This document shows, in pieces, positions 1 to 7,789 of a DNA stretch of 64,000 nt (position 1 is the stretch's first letter; each line of letters begins with the position of its first letter). The stretch spans positions 3,472,001 to 3,536,000 of the forward strand of contig NZ_CDGG01000001.1 of assembly GCF_000821065.1 (NCBI RefSeq), written 5' to 3'. Position numbers and translations under genes: made by a program. The notes beneath the pieces were generated by a model. It saw only the letters and a list, made by a program, of their open reading frames with translations, had not been told where the DNA came from and ran no database searches. This stretch comes from Oceanobacillus oncorhynchi (lineage in GTDB: Bacteria > Bacillota > Bacilli > Bacillales > Amphibacillaceae).

Positions 1-1
1 A

Positions 2-241
2 AAAAGAAGTATCTGGTTTGACAGGTTTATGATTGATTACCGCTATCAGGGACAGGGCTATGCCAATCAGTTCATCCCATTAATTGAAGCGTACATCCAT
101 GAGCATTATGATGTGGAAATCATACGTTTAAGCTTTGTGCCGGGAAATAGCCAAGCAGAACGATTATATAAAAAGCACGGATTCGCCCGGACAGGAGCGT
201 ATGATCCGAAGGGAGAAATAATCATGGAGAAGCGTCTTTAG
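2..241 (+). CDS. GNAT N-acetyltransferase, C-terminal part (5' end outside window)
   Basis: The reading frame is open from the first bases of the window, so this is the end of a longer gene. The visible part starts with a W-x-x-RFMID block and then RYQGQGYA, which fits the acetyl-CoA-binding Q/R-x-x-G-x-G/A loop of GNAT enzymes. It ends with the usual NSQAERLYKKHGF segment. The sequence resembles spermine/spermidine acetyltransferases of the BltD/PaiA kind, so polyamine or small-amine acetylation is likely, but the substrate is an inference. The internal ATG at 29 lies inside the conserved fold and is not the true start. Confidence 0.8.
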   Translation, partial: KRSIWFDRFMIDYRYQGQGYANQFIPLIEAYIHEHYDVEIIRLSFVPGNSQAERLYKKHGFARTGAYDPKGEIIMEKRL

Positions 242-320
242 ATAACCATAATTATATTATGTAAACTAATGGGTTAGAATGTTATTCTTTAAAATGTAAA
301 ATAAGAAATGAGGAAATCAG

Positions 321-614
321 ATGACTAGTCAAAAACAAAGAAAAGTATGTAAGAATGGACATGTTTTCTTTAAAAGTTCAGATTGTGAAAGCTGTCCGAC
401 TTGTGACAAAGAAAATAAACCAAAGAGCGGCTTTCTAGCAACGCTTTCTGCTCCGGCAGGAAAAGCACTTATCCATGAAGGTATCTCAACAGAAGAACAG
501 CTGGCAGCTCATACCAAGAAAGAAATACTAGCCCTGCATGGCATTGGTCCAGCATCGATGCCGGCTCTGACAAAGGCGCTGGAGAACAAAGGACTTACAT
601 TTAAAACAGAATAG
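321..614 (+). CDS. Small helix-hairpin-helix protein (RNA polymerase alpha-CTD-like)
   Basis: This 97-residue protein has two parts. Residues 10-30 hold CKNGH, C-x5-C-x2-C-like cysteines that look like a small zinc-binding knuckle. Residues 38-95 hold a helix-hairpin-helix domain with LHGIGPASMPAL, the pattern found in the C-terminal domain of RNA polymerase alpha and in many small Firmicutes proteins. A DNA-binding role is likely; the target is unknown. A GAGGA ribosome site sits just before the ATG. The gene stands alone and is followed directly by a strong hairpin terminator. Confidence 0.65.
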   Translation: MTSQKQRKVCKNGHVFFKSSDCESCPTCDKENKPKSGFLATLSAPAGKALIHEGISTEEQLAAHTKKEILALHGIGPASMPALTKALENKGLTFKTE

Positions 615-623
615 GCAGAATAG

Positions 624-670
624 AAATGGAATGGTATCTCAGTCAGAAGAGGTATCATTCCATTTTTGCA
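624..670 (+). terminator. Rho-independent terminator after the HhH gene
   Basis: A 17-bp stem (624-640 with 649-665, two G-U pairs) closes a 8-base loop and runs into a T-rich stretch. It separates the HhH gene from the lia operon. Confidence 0.8.
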
Positions 671-828
671 TTTTAGCAGCTGTTGCTTGTTGGCTTGTAA
701 CTGTGCTGCTTAGGAGGTTTAGAAGGAGATAGACCTTAAGGCTTAGACAAAGATATTGCTCAGGCTCATTACGAGAAAACAAAATCCCCGGTAAGATAAA
801 GATACAATAACAAGAGGAGGAAAACGGA

Positions 829-1182
829 ATGAAAAAATTCATGTTGTTTATTGGAGGGCTTGTTGCATTACTGATACTGCTCGCAAATCTTGGCCCGATG
901 GTATTACTTGCATTAAGTGTATGGCTGCTCTATATATGCTTTAAAAAGTTTATCAGCACAGATTCCACCGCTGCTAAAGTAGGATGGGTAATCCTGGGAT
1001 TGATAGTTGTAAGCATCACATTCTCTAACATTTATGCAGTTTTAGGTGTTGCCGCAGCTTATGCACTTTACCTTATCTATAAGAATTGGAACACACCGGA
1101 AGCCTCTGTTGTCCACGAAATAAAGGAAGAGGATGACCCATTTACAAATTTTGAAAAACAGTGGGCAGAGTTAAATAAATAA
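829..1182 (+). CDS. liaI: LiaI-like small membrane protein
   Basis: The 117-residue product has hydrophobic segments at about residues 4-38 and 48-82, then a charged cytoplasmic tail ending in EKQWAELNK. Bacillus LiaI has the same plan: two membrane segments and an acidic tail with a W near the end. In Bacillus, LiaI is the membrane anchor that recruits the PspA-like LiaH to envelope stress sites. The gene is followed 27 bases later by liaH and then by liaFSR, which fixes the identity more firmly than the sequence alone. The start has a GAGGAGGAAAACGGA ribosome site. Listeria and other genera carry the same family under the Lmo0954 name. Confidence 0.75.
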   Translation: MKKFMLFIGGLVALLILLANLGPMVLLALSVWLLYICFKKFISTDSTAAKVGWVILGLIVVSITFSNIYAVLGVAAAYALYLIYKNWNTPEASVVHEIKEEDDPFTNFEKQWAELNK

Positions 1183-1209
1183 AATGAATAACATTCAAAG
1201 GAGAGATTG

Positions 1210-1848
1210 ATGATGTCAACAAATATTTTTACACGAATGAAGGAATCTATTTCTGCAGATTTACACACGATGATGGACAAAAAGGAACAAAAAAATCCGA
1301 TTGCAGCACTAAACCATTATTTACGCCAAAGTGAACAGGAAAAAGAAAAAGTAAGAAAGCTGATTGACCGTCAGTATAAATTGAAGGAAGAATTTGCTCG
1401 TGAATATATGAAAGCACAAGATCTTGCAGATAAGCGCTTAAAACAAGCACAAATTGCCGAACGTGCGCAGGAAGAGGAAATGCATGAATTTGCTTTAAAA
1501 GAGCATGAAGAATATCAAAATCGTGCTGATCGCATGAAAGCGTCCAGAGAAGAGGCAATCACGCAGCTGGAAAATTTGGAGCAGAAATACGAAGAAATGA
1601 AGCATCGCCTGAAGGATATGCATCTGCGCCGTATGGAGCTGATGGGCCGGGAAAATATAGCCAAAGCAAATCACCAAATCAATCGTGTCGTGGATGAGTC
1701 ACCAGAAAAGCCTTTCTCCAAGTTTGAAGAAATGGAGCAATATATCGAAAACCTGGAGTACAGAGTAAACAGTGCCTACTATCAAAGCACGTTCGATAAT
1801 AAAATTGCTGCGATTGAAAAGAGACTGGACGAAAAAGAAATAAACTAG
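1210..1848 (+). CDS. liaH: LiaH, PspA/IM30-family phage-shock protein
   Basis: A 212-residue, almost wholly charged and helical protein that forms a long coiled coil from about residue 25 to 150 (KLKEEFAREYMKAQDLADKRLKQA and similar heptads). It has no signal peptide or membrane segment. PspA/IM30 proteins assemble into large rings that bind stressed membranes; LiaH is the Bacillus version, induced by cell-wall antibiotics through LiaRS. The frame has TTG-ATG-ATG at 1207-1215. The ATG at 1210 is chosen because it lies 6 bases after AAAGGAG. It shares a transcript with liaI, and a terminator follows. Confidence 0.88.
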   Translation: MMSTNIFTRMKESISADLHTMMDKKEQKNPIAALNHYLRQSEQEKEKVRKLIDRQYKLKEEFAREYMKAQDLADKRLKQAQIAERAQEEEMHEFALKEHEEYQNRADRMKASREEAITQLENLEQKYEEMKHRLKDMHLRRMELMGRENIAKANHQINRVVDESPEKPFSKFEEMEQYIENLEYRVNSAYYQSTFDNKIAAIEKRLDEKEIN

Positions 1849-1884
1849 AATTGATAGCTGGAAAATGAAAAATCATGGTATACT

Positions 1885-1920
1885 TATACAGGTGCAGGCT
1901 GTTCTTGCGCCTGTATATTT
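1885..1920 (+). terminator. Hairpin between liaH and liaF
   Basis: An 11-bp stem (1885-1895 with 1907-1917, one G-U pair) is followed by a short T run. In Bacillus subtilis the strongly induced liaIH transcript ends before liaF with partial read-through. The hairpin fits that arrangement. Confidence 0.65.
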
Positions 1921-1953
1921 TACATATGAAATCAAGGAAAGGAGAATGGAAGG

Positions 1954-2688
1954 ATGTTCAAGCAGATTCCCACAAGAAACCTAAATTGGATATGGATTAC
2001 CGTCGCCATTCTTCTTGTTTTTGAAATTGTCTTCTTCCATGGAGGAGCCCTGATATCGGCATTAATTTCCGGTTTCTTTGTTTACTTCAGCTGGAAAAGG
2101 CTGCATTCCCTTGGGTGGAAGATTGTATTTGCAATTGCTGCAATATCCTTCGTTCTAAATGTTTTTAATTTACTTGCGGTACGGTTTTTAATTGTCGTTG
2201 CTATTGCCATTATTATTTTAAATTATATCAAATCAACGAAAGAACCCAGCAAGGAGAAGCCGGAGCTGCCTAATAAATCGAGTTTGACAGAGGAAGAACC
2301 CCTTGTGCAGGTGGATCGTTTATTTGATGAACGATTTTTTGATGATTTTCGGACGGAGGAAACGGCTTATCAATGGAAGGACGTCAATATGCATGGGATA
2401 TATGGAGACCGTGTGATTGATTTAAGTAATACGGTCCTTCCTTATGATACAGCGGTCATCTCCATCCGGCATCTCGCAGGGAATATTGAGATTTATGTGC
2501 CTTATGAAGTAGAAGTCAGTATTCATCATAGTTCCATCTTTGGCAGAGCATCTATTTTTGGAGTGTATCACGGGCGGCTAATGAACAAATCACTTCACTA
2601 TGAAACAAAAAATTATAATACGGCACATCAAAGAGTGAAGATTGTAACCTCTTTATTTTCCGGGGACATTGAGGTGAAGCGCGTATGA
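1954..2688 (+). CDS. liaF: LiaF, membrane-bound inhibitor of LiaRS
   Basis: The 244-residue protein has hydrophobic segments at about 13-32, 36-52 and 55-85. After a charged linker comes a soluble C-terminal domain from about 140 to 244 (GDRVIDLSNTVLP, ISIRHLAGNIEIYVP), the pattern of the LiaF/VraT C-terminal domain. LiaF keeps the LiaS kinase silent until cell-wall stress occurs. The ribosome site is AAAGGAGAATGGAAGG. The stop overlaps the liaS start by four bases (ATGA), so the two are translationally coupled. Confidence 0.88.
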   Translation: MFKQIPTRNLNWIWITVAILLVFEIVFFHGGALISALISGFFVYFSWKRLHSLGWKIVFAIAAISFVLNVFNLLAVRFLIVVAIAIIILNYIKSTKEPSKEKPELPNKSSLTEEEPLVQVDRLFDERFFDDFRTEETAYQWKDVNMHGIYGDRVIDLSNTVLPYDTAVISIRHLAGNIEIYVPYEVEVSIHHSSIFGRASIFGVYHGRLMNKSLHYETKNYNTAHQRVKIVTSLFSGDIEVKRV

Positions 2689-3737
2689 ATACAATTATCC
2701 GTTTTGTTCTCTTGTCTATCGCCTGCAGCTTTGTTTTGGCTATTGCCGCGATTGTTACAACCTTTGTTACATTTACCGTAGATGAATCAGCGGGGTGGAG
2801 CGCGCTATGGGAAGGGAAAATTGGTGATGTTTCCTTTCTTTTGACTGTGCTGGCTTTTGTGATTACATTTGGTTCTATTGTTGGGGCTGTTATTGGTTAT
2901 TATTGGAAAGGTAATTTGAAAAAAATTGAAAAAATGCTTACGGGCATTATCAAGGGAGAAAGGTATCCTGATACAGAGGATGTGCCTAAAGAGCTGGAGT
3001 CTATTACGGAACGGATGAATCAAGTCCAAGAAAAACTGCGGATACAAACCGAACACGTACAAAAGATTGCAACGGAAAGAGCAACTGAACGGGAACAAAG
3101 CCTGCAGGAAGTAGTGGAACAGGAAAGAAACCGCTTAGCTCGGGAACTGCATGATTCCGTGAGTCAGCAGCTTTTTGCAGCTTCAATGCTGATGTCGGCA
3201 ATCAACGAGGCAGGACCGCCGGAGGATCCGGCATTAAATAAACAGTTAAATATGGTGGAAAATATGATTCACCAATCGCAGCTGGAAATGCGTGCGCTTC
3301 TTTTACATCTGCGTCCAGTTGCATTAAAGGGCAAGTCATTGCAGGAAGGGGTAGAAGGGCTCTTAAAGGAATTAACCCAAAAAGTACCTCTAGAAATCGA
3401 TGCAAAAATAGAAGCATTCCAGGTTGATAAAGGGGTAGAAGATCAGCTGTTCCGCATCTTTCAGGAATCTATCTCCAATACATTGCGTCATGCGAAAGCG
3501 GAAAACCTGCAAGTTTTATTACTGGAACGTGATGAAAACATTATTATGCGTGTTGTGGACGACGGGGTTGGATTTCAGACAGAAGCTGTCAAAACAAGCT
3601 CTTACGGAATGCAGAACATGCATGAACGTGCTTATGAAGTTGGCGGCACATTAAAAATTATCAGTCTCCCAAATGAAGGTACACGTTTGGAAGTAAAGGT
3701 GCCTATTTTAAGAAAGGAGGATACAACGAATGATTAA
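2685..3737 (+). CDS. liaS: LiaS sensor histidine kinase
   Basis: A 350-residue NarL-group kinase. Two membrane helices lie at about 5-30 and 48-74 with a short outer loop between them, which is the intramembrane-sensing type. A HAMP-like and coiled-coil linker leads to the HisKA_3 motif [14 protein letters not shown], with the phosphorylated His at 156. The ATPase domain carries the N box ([12 protein letters not shown]) and the G1 box (VVDDGVGF). In the family it senses lipid II-cycle damage (bacitracin, nisin, vancomycin type) and phosphorylates LiaR. It overlaps liaF by 4 bases and liaR by 8. Confidence 0.9.
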   Translation: MNTIIRFVLLSIACSFVLAIAAIVTTFVTFTVDESAGWSALWEGKIGDVSFLLTVLAFVITFGSIVGAVIGYYWKGNLKKIEKMLTGIIKGERYPDTEDVPKELESITERMNQVQEKLRIQTEHVQKIATERATEREQSLQEVVEQERNRLARELHDSVSQQLFAASMLMSAINEAGPPEDPALNKQLNMVENMIHQSQLEMRALLLHLRPVALKGKSLQEGVEGLLKELTQKVPLEIDAKIEAFQVDKGVEDQLFRIFQESISNTLRHAKAENLQVLLLERDENIIMRVVDDGVGFQTEAVKTSSYGMQNMHERAYEVGGTLKIISLPNEGTRLEVKVPILRKEDTTND

Positions 3738-4362
3738 CGTTTTATTTGTCGATGATCATGAAATGGTACGAATCGGCGTATCTGCATATCTTTCTTCACA
3801 GCCGGATATTGAGGTAGTTGCAGAAGCAGATGACGGCTCCCGCGCAATTGAACTGGCATTAGAGCTCCGCCCGGATATTATCTTAATGGACCTTGTGATG
3901 AAGGAAATGGACGGAATCGAAGCAACGAAGAAAATAATTGAATCCTGGCCTGAGGCGAAGATTATAATCGTTACCAGCTTTTTAGATGACGAGAAAGTGT
4001 ATCCTGCATTGGAAGCGGGAGCTACAAGCTATATGTTGAAAACATCGAAAGCCAGTGAAATTGCCAAAGCGATTCGTGCCACCTACGAAGGGCAGTCTAT
4101 TCTGGAGCCGGAAGTCACCGGGAAAATTATGAACCGTATGCGCACAAAGCAGGAGACAGTTTTACATGAGCAATTAACAGAGCGGGAAAAGGAAATTCTA
4201 TTGCTAATGACAAAAGGAAAAGCAAACCAGGAAATTGCCGATGAATTATTTATTGCTTTAAAAACGGTAAAGGTTCATGTCAGCAATATCTTAGGAAAGT
4301 TAGAGGTGCAAGATCGGACTCAGGCTGTGATTTATGCATTTCAGAATAAGCTGGTGGAATAA
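3730..4362 (+). CDS. liaR: LiaR response regulator
   Basis: A 210-residue NarL/FixJ regulator. The receiver domain covers residues 1-120 with acidic residues D8/D9, the phosphorylated D54 (ILMDLV) and K104 near the end. A LuxR-type helix-turn-helix covers about 145-205 ([40 protein letters not shown]). Phosphorylated LiaR activates the liaIH promoter in Bacillus. The ATG overlaps the end of liaS and is preceded by GAAAGGAGG within liaS. Confidence 0.92.
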   Translation: MINVLFVDDHEMVRIGVSAYLSSQPDIEVVAEADDGSRAIELALELRPDIILMDLVMKEMDGIEATKKIIESWPEAKIIIVTSFLDDEKVYPALEAGATSYMLKTSKASEIAKAIRATYEGQSILEPEVTGKIMNRMRTKQETVLHEQLTEREKEILLLMTKGKANQEIADELFIALKTVKVHVSNILGKLEVQDRTQAVIYAFQNKLVE

Positions 4363-4406
4363 TTTGCGTACTGAGAGTAGGGCGTAATGAAGGTAAAGGG
4401 GATATT

Positions 4407-5177
4407 ATGATAAAACAAGAAACAACGGACGCTTTTATAAAAGAGAATGAGGATGCTTTATTTCAAGATAGTGATGAAAGTTCTCTAAGAGAAAAAAGTA
4501 TGGAAGAAATATTAATTGCACGATCGCAATATCCTGTTGAATCGAAGGAATGGGAACGTTTAAATAAGATAAAATCAGACGTTTTACAAAAGAATAAACC
4601 GAGTACAAAAGAAAAAATTTTATATTTCAAAGAAACGGATTTAGAAAGAATTCCATTAGGATTCAGCAAAGCAAAGCATTTGCCTCTCATGGATTATAGA
4701 ATTGCAGAACGCAGTTTACTAGAGTACCATCCAAGTCAACGCCATCCAATTCCCTATGTTATTGTCCGGTATAACGGGGAATATTTCTTTATTTTGCGGG
4801 GAGCAAATGTCGGAGAAAGCAGATTAGCTGGAAGAAAAGGGCTATTAGGAGGGCACGTTGGAGAAAAAGATGCAGTGCCTGGAAATATTCAGCTTTCTAT
4901 TGAGAATGGGCTTTGGCGCGAATTGGAAGAAGAAGCGGGAATAAAAGCAGAAATGGTTAAAAAGCTGGAAATGAAAGGTATTATCAAATCGAATGATGGT
5001 GTGGATAGTGACCATCTGGGGATTGTTTATGAAATCGTGTTAAATCATAAAGATATTCAGTCAGAGGAAGAGGAGCTTACAGGGCTATGGATGACAAAAA
5101 CCGAACTGAAACAACATTTCGATACGCTGGAGTCATGGTCAAAAATAGTTGTTTCCAATCTTATTATTTGCAATTAG
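4407..5177 (+). CDS. NUDIX-domain hydrolase with N-terminal extension
   Basis: A 256-residue protein. The first ~100 residues are charged and unrecognised. The NUDIX fold starts near residue 110 (PIPYVIVRYNGEYFFILRG). The Nudix box is GGHVGEKDA followed by an insertion and then LWRELEEEAGI, keeping the REL-x-EE-x-G core but with a longer gap than the usual G-x5-E-x7-REUXEEXGU spacing. NUDIX enzymes cleave nucleoside-diphosphate-linked compounds; the substrate cannot be told. AAAGGGG lies before the ATG. The gene starts 44 bases after liaR and could be read through from it. Confidence 0.7.
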   Translation: MIKQETTDAFIKENEDALFQDSDESSLREKSMEEILIARSQYPVESKEWERLNKIKSDVLQKNKPSTKEKILYFKETDLERIPLGFSKAKHLPLMDYRIAERSLLEYHPSQRHPIPYVIVRYNGEYFFILRGANVGESRLAGRKGLLGGHVGEKDAVPGNIQLSIENGLWRELEEEAGIKAEMVKKLEMKGIIKSNDGVDSDHLGIVYEIVLNHKDIQSEEEELTGLWMTKTELKQHFDTLESWSKIVVSNLIICN

Positions 5178-5211
5178 ATCTGCTTTTTTAATAGTTATTT
5201 AACCATAAATG

Positions 5212-5250
5212 AAAGGATATATGCTTTTTATAAAAGTATATCCTTTTTTA
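5212..5250 (+). terminator. Rho-independent terminator after the NUDIX gene
   Basis: AAAGGATATA (5212-5221) pairs with TATATCCTTT (5237-5246). The stem can extend through CTTTT/AAAAG and runs into a T tract. Confidence 0.8.
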
Positions 5251-5359
5251 GCTGCGATATAGATTTGCTGTCTGAAAATTAGATGTATAGCTGATGTATT
5301 AATCAGAAACCTAAAGAATTATGTTTCAGAATAGAGTCTTAATAAAAATGGAGGGAAAT

Positions 5360-6058
5360 ATGAAAGTAATCATTTACGTGTAAGATGGCATAACCATGCT
5401 TGATGCCATAGGTCCTTATGAGGTTTTAAGGAATATGGACGATACAGAAGTATATTTTGTTGCGGAAAAAAGGGGAGAAATAAAAGCAGATTCAGGTTTT
5501 GTTGATATTAATGTGAAATATAGTATCGGCGAAATGAAAAGTGCGGATATTTTAGTAATACCAGGTTCAACAATTGGATTTATGAAAGAGATGAAAAATA
5601 ATCGAGTGTTGAAATAGATAAAGGAAGTAGACAAAACCACAAGCTGGACGACGTCTGTTTGTACAGGATCCATGCTGTTGGCTGCAGCTGGGTTGCTCGC
5701 TGGGTTAAAAGCAACCTCTCGTTGGAAGCCAATCAATCTACTAAGTAAGTATGGAGCTGTTCCTGTTAGAGAACGAATCGTGGAGCAAGAAAAATATATT
5801 ACTGCTGCGGGTGTGTCGGCAGGGATAGATATGGCTTTGTATTTATCGGAGAAAATAGCTGGAGAAGAGGAAACCAAAGCGATTCAATTAGCAATTGAAT
5901 ATGATCCGCAACCGATATTTAATGCTGGTAATTATTCTAATGCGGAAGAAAAGATTAAAAACATAGCTGGGGCGAAATTAACGAAAGACGCAAAAAAAGG
6001 GATTGGATTACTAGGCATGATAAAACATTCCAAAAGTATCCTTAAAATGATGAAATAA
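5360..6058 (+). pseudogene. DJ-1/PfpI family protein with two in-frame stops
   Basis: One continuous frame runs from the ATG at 5360 (ribosome site GGAGGGAAAT) to the stop at 6056-6058. It encodes a protein of about 230 residues of the DJ-1/PfpI glutamine-amidotransferase-like family: DGITMLDAIGPYEVL at the N-terminus, then SVCTGSMLLAAAG with the nucleophile-elbow Cys. Codon 8 is TAA (5381-5383), where relatives usually have Y or F. A TAG sits at 5615-5617, where a Trp would fit (TGG to TAG). No length change is needed, so two point nonsense mutations explain the damage. It is probably not functional. An isocyanide hydratase or protease-like role is the family's usual label. Confidence 0.75.
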
Positions 6059-6131
6059 AAGCGAAATACAACTCATGTAATGTAAACTCTAGTATAAAGG
6101 TATTAAAATTACTAGGTTAGGAGGAGATAAT

Positions 6132-6389
6132 TTGGAGCTGAAAAACATGGACCTGGAAGAACGGATGAAATTTTATCATGTTCCTAGCTTGAATATAACA
6201 GTGCTTGAAAACGGTCAAATCAACAGAACGGAAAATAAAGGCCAGCTGGAAGGTGGAGGAAACAGAAAAGTGAATGATGATTCGGTATTTAATGCTTGTT
6301 CTATCAGCAAGTTCTTAACAGGATTCCTTGCTGTAAAACTGGCAGAGGAAGGAATGCTTCATTTGGATGAGGATGTAAATGAGCGATAA
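6132..6389 (+). pseudogene. Truncated serine hydrolase (beta-lactamase/PBP class C-like) N-terminus
   Basis: Only 85 residues remain. A TTG start lies 8 bases after AGGAGGAGA. The segment runs YHVPSLNITVLENGQI to SVFNACSISKFLTGFLAVKLAEEGMLHLDEDV. SISK is the S-x-x-K catalytic motif of class C beta-lactamase-like hydrolases, which are normally 300-450 residues. The frame breaks off at the stop at 6387-6389, right after DEDVNER, where a kinase fragment in another frame begins. This is the head of a gene whose remainder has been deleted. Confidence 0.75.
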
Positions 6390-6703
6390 GCAATCTGATT
6401 CAAAACAGTATGAACCATAATGAGGATGGCTGTACCATTTATCTGTCTATTGCTATAAGAGAAAGTAAATGTATTATTTCGGTTGAGGATAATGGTAAGG
6501 GTACAACAGAGGAACAAATTCAACATTTAAACAATACACCGCACTATATGCTTGAGAGCAATCGTTCTGGTGAGCTTAGGCATGGGTTAGGGCTCTTGAT
6601 TGTGAAACAGATTATTTCTTCCCATGGGGGAGAGACAGTGATTAAACAGAGCAGGTATGGCGGTTTGGAGGTACGGATAATATTGCCGACAGCTGAATGT
6701 TAG
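6383..6703 (+). pseudogene. Truncated histidine kinase, ATPase domain only
   Basis: In this frame the sequence from 6383 reads AISNLIQNSMNHN, the N box of a HATPase domain, preceded immediately by a stop at 6380-6382. The G1 box (VEDNGKG), a G2-like GLGLLIVKQI and the C-terminal GGLEVRIILP follow. There is no sensor, no dimerisation helix and no ribosome site before the ATG at 6410, so it is only the last ~105 residues of a sensor kinase. It meets the hydrolase fragment within about 10 bases, which marks a deletion or recombination joint just before the erm region. Confidence 0.75.
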
Positions 6704-6731
6704 AGATAGACTATTTTTCGTTGCCAGCTTT

Positions 6732-6740
6732 TGTTATAAT
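6732..6740 (+). promoter_or_regulatory. Extended -10 promoter for the erm transcript
   Basis: TGTTATAAT (6732-6740) is a perfect extended -10 element (TGnTATAAT). No good -35 lies at the right distance, which extended -10 promoters tolerate. Transcription would begin near 6747, just before the first leader peptide's ribosome site. Confidence 0.55.
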
Positions 6741-6773
6741 CAATCTGTAAAATTATATTTGGAGGTAATTGCC

Positions 6774-6821
6774 ATGGGAATTACATCTATTGCAGTTGTA
6801 GATAAGCGTCTGTTCTTCTAA
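6774..6821 (+). CDS. Erm leader peptide 1
   Basis: A 15-residue reading frame, MGITSIAVVDKRLFF, with an excellent ribosome site (GGAGGTAATT, 6761-6770). It matches the first leader peptide of staphylococcal ermA (MCTSIAVVEITLSHS) in length and in the IAVV core. In ErmAL1, IAVV is the stretch in the exit tunnel that makes the ribosome stall when a macrolide is bound. Stalling here is expected to free translation of the second leader. The match to known leaders and the position ahead of erm make the call firm despite the size. Confidence 0.85.
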   Translation: MGITSIAVVDKRLFF

Positions 6822-6844
6822 AAAATTGATAGAGGAGGGCAGGC

Positions 6845-6925
6845 ATGGGGATTTGCAGCATTGCTGTTGTTAAAAACGTTCATTATAAACCAAGAAAAAT
6901 ACAAAATGGTTATAATGAACAGTAA
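6845..6925 (+). CDS. Erm leader peptide 2
   Basis: A 26-residue frame that begins MGICSIAVVKNVHYKPRK, with ribosome site GAGGAGGG (6832-6838). It follows the 19-residue ErmC/ErmA second leader (MGIFSIFVISTVHYQPNKK) position by position: MGI-S-I-V at the start, then VHY-P-K. The stall core is IAVV here instead of IFVI, so it combines ErmC-type spacing with the ErmAL1 motif. The tail after residue 18 is longer than in known leaders and runs through attenuator segment 2. Stalling near codon 9 would block segment 1. Confidence 0.85.
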   Translation: MGICSIAVVKNVHYKPRKIQNGYNEQ

Positions 6926-6968
6926 ATAAAGTTTGTTATAACCAATGGGATAGAGGGTTATAATGAAC
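6878..6968 (+). promoter_or_regulatory. Macrolide-responsive translational attenuator (segments 1-4)
   Basis: Four segments are visible. Segment 1 (6878-6891, inside leader 2) pairs with segment 2 (6908-6920, GGTTATAATGAAC). Segment 3 (6936-6943, TTATAACC) pairs with segment 4 (6956-6968, GGTTATAATGAAC), which includes the erm ATG at 6963 and abuts its ribosome site. Segments 2 and 4 share the same 13 bases, so segment 3 can pair with 2 instead. A ribosome stalled in leader 2 would cover segment 1, let 2 pair with 3 and open the erm start, as in the ermC model. Confidence 0.85.
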
Positions 6969-7700
6969 AGAATAAATCCAAAAGACAGTCAAAATTTTAT
7001 TACGTCGAAAAAGCATATTCATGAGATATTATCTCGAACAAATATTAATAAACAGGATACCGTTATTGAAATTGGTTCAGGGAGAGGTCATTTCACAAGA
7101 GAGCTTGTGAAGATATGTGATTTTATTACTGCTGTTGAAATAGATCCTAAATTTGTATCTATGACGCAAAAGTCTATCAATCGTTCTGAAAATGTCCAGG
7201 TTGTCCATGCAAATATATTAAATTATAGGTTTCCAAAAGGAAATCAGCCGTATAAAATTTACGGAAATATTCCTTACAATATAAGTACAAAAATAATAAA
7301 AAAGATTGTATTTGAAAGTGCTGCCGAGTTCTGCTTTCTGATTGTGGAAGAAGGGTTTGCGAAGCGGCTGACAGATTATCGAAGGGCTTTAGGATTATTC
7401 ATATTTCCTGAGGTTGATATAAAGGTTTTAAGAAGAATTCCTAGAGATTATTTTCATCCCAAACCCAAAGTTGATTCTGTTTTTATTCAACTTACAAGAA
7501 AAGCATCTGAAATTCAATCCAGGGACAAAGATTTGTATCAACATTTTGTATATAAATGGGTAAATAAAGAATATCAAAAGCTATTTACAAAAAATCAGTT
7601 TAACAAGGCCTTGAAGCATGCTCAAATAACAAATTTAGATTGTTTAACAGGCGAGCAGGTGTTATCCATGTTTTATAGTTATAAATTATTCTTGAATTAA
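6963..7700 (+). CDS. erm: Erm 23S rRNA (adenine-N6)-methyltransferase, ErmA-like
   Basis: The 245-residue product is an Erm enzyme that methylates A2058 of 23S rRNA with S-adenosylmethionine and so gives macrolide-lincosamide-streptogramin B resistance. Motif I is EIGSGRG (36-42), the SAM-ribose acidic residue is E59 in AVEID, and the catalytic N-I/L-P-F/Y motif is NIPYNIS (102-108). The closest remembered relative is staphylococcal ErmA: shared starts [25 protein letters not shown] and YKWVN-EY-LFTKNQF. The differences are spread through the protein, so it is not a recent copy of ErmA. The ribosome site (TAGAGGG) is weak and buried in the attenuator. Neighbouring broken genes suggest acquisition or rearrangement here. 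Confidence 0.93.
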   Translation: MNRINPKDSQNFITSKKHIHEILSRTNINKQDTVIEIGSGRGHFTRELVKICDFITAVEIDPKFVSMTQKSINRSENVQVVHANILNYRFPKGNQPYKIYGNIPYNISTKIIKKIVFESAAEFCFLIVEEGFAKRLTDYRRALGLFIFPEVDIKVLRRIPRDYFHPKPKVDSVFIQLTRKASEIQSRDKDLYQHFVYKWVNKEYQKLFTKNQFNKALKHAQITNLDCLTGEQVLSMFYSYKLFLN

Positions 7701-7720
7701 ATAAAAAGGAATAAAGAAGG

Positions 7721-7760
7721 GAAAGCATTCAGAAGAAAATCTTTTGAATGCTTTTCTCTA
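7721..7760 (+). terminator. Terminator between erm and the convergent kinase gene
   Basis: GAAAGCATTCAGAAG (7721-7735) pairs with CTTTTGAATGCTTTTC (7741-7756) with small imperfections and runs into a T-rich tail. It could serve both strands. Confidence 0.7.
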
Positions 7761-7789
7761 TATCACAAAAGGAATAATTATTAATCAAA

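Noticed and set aside
1247..1876. Minus-strand frames across liaH
   Set aside because: Shadows of a coiled-coil gene. liaH has a ribosome site and a fixed operon position.
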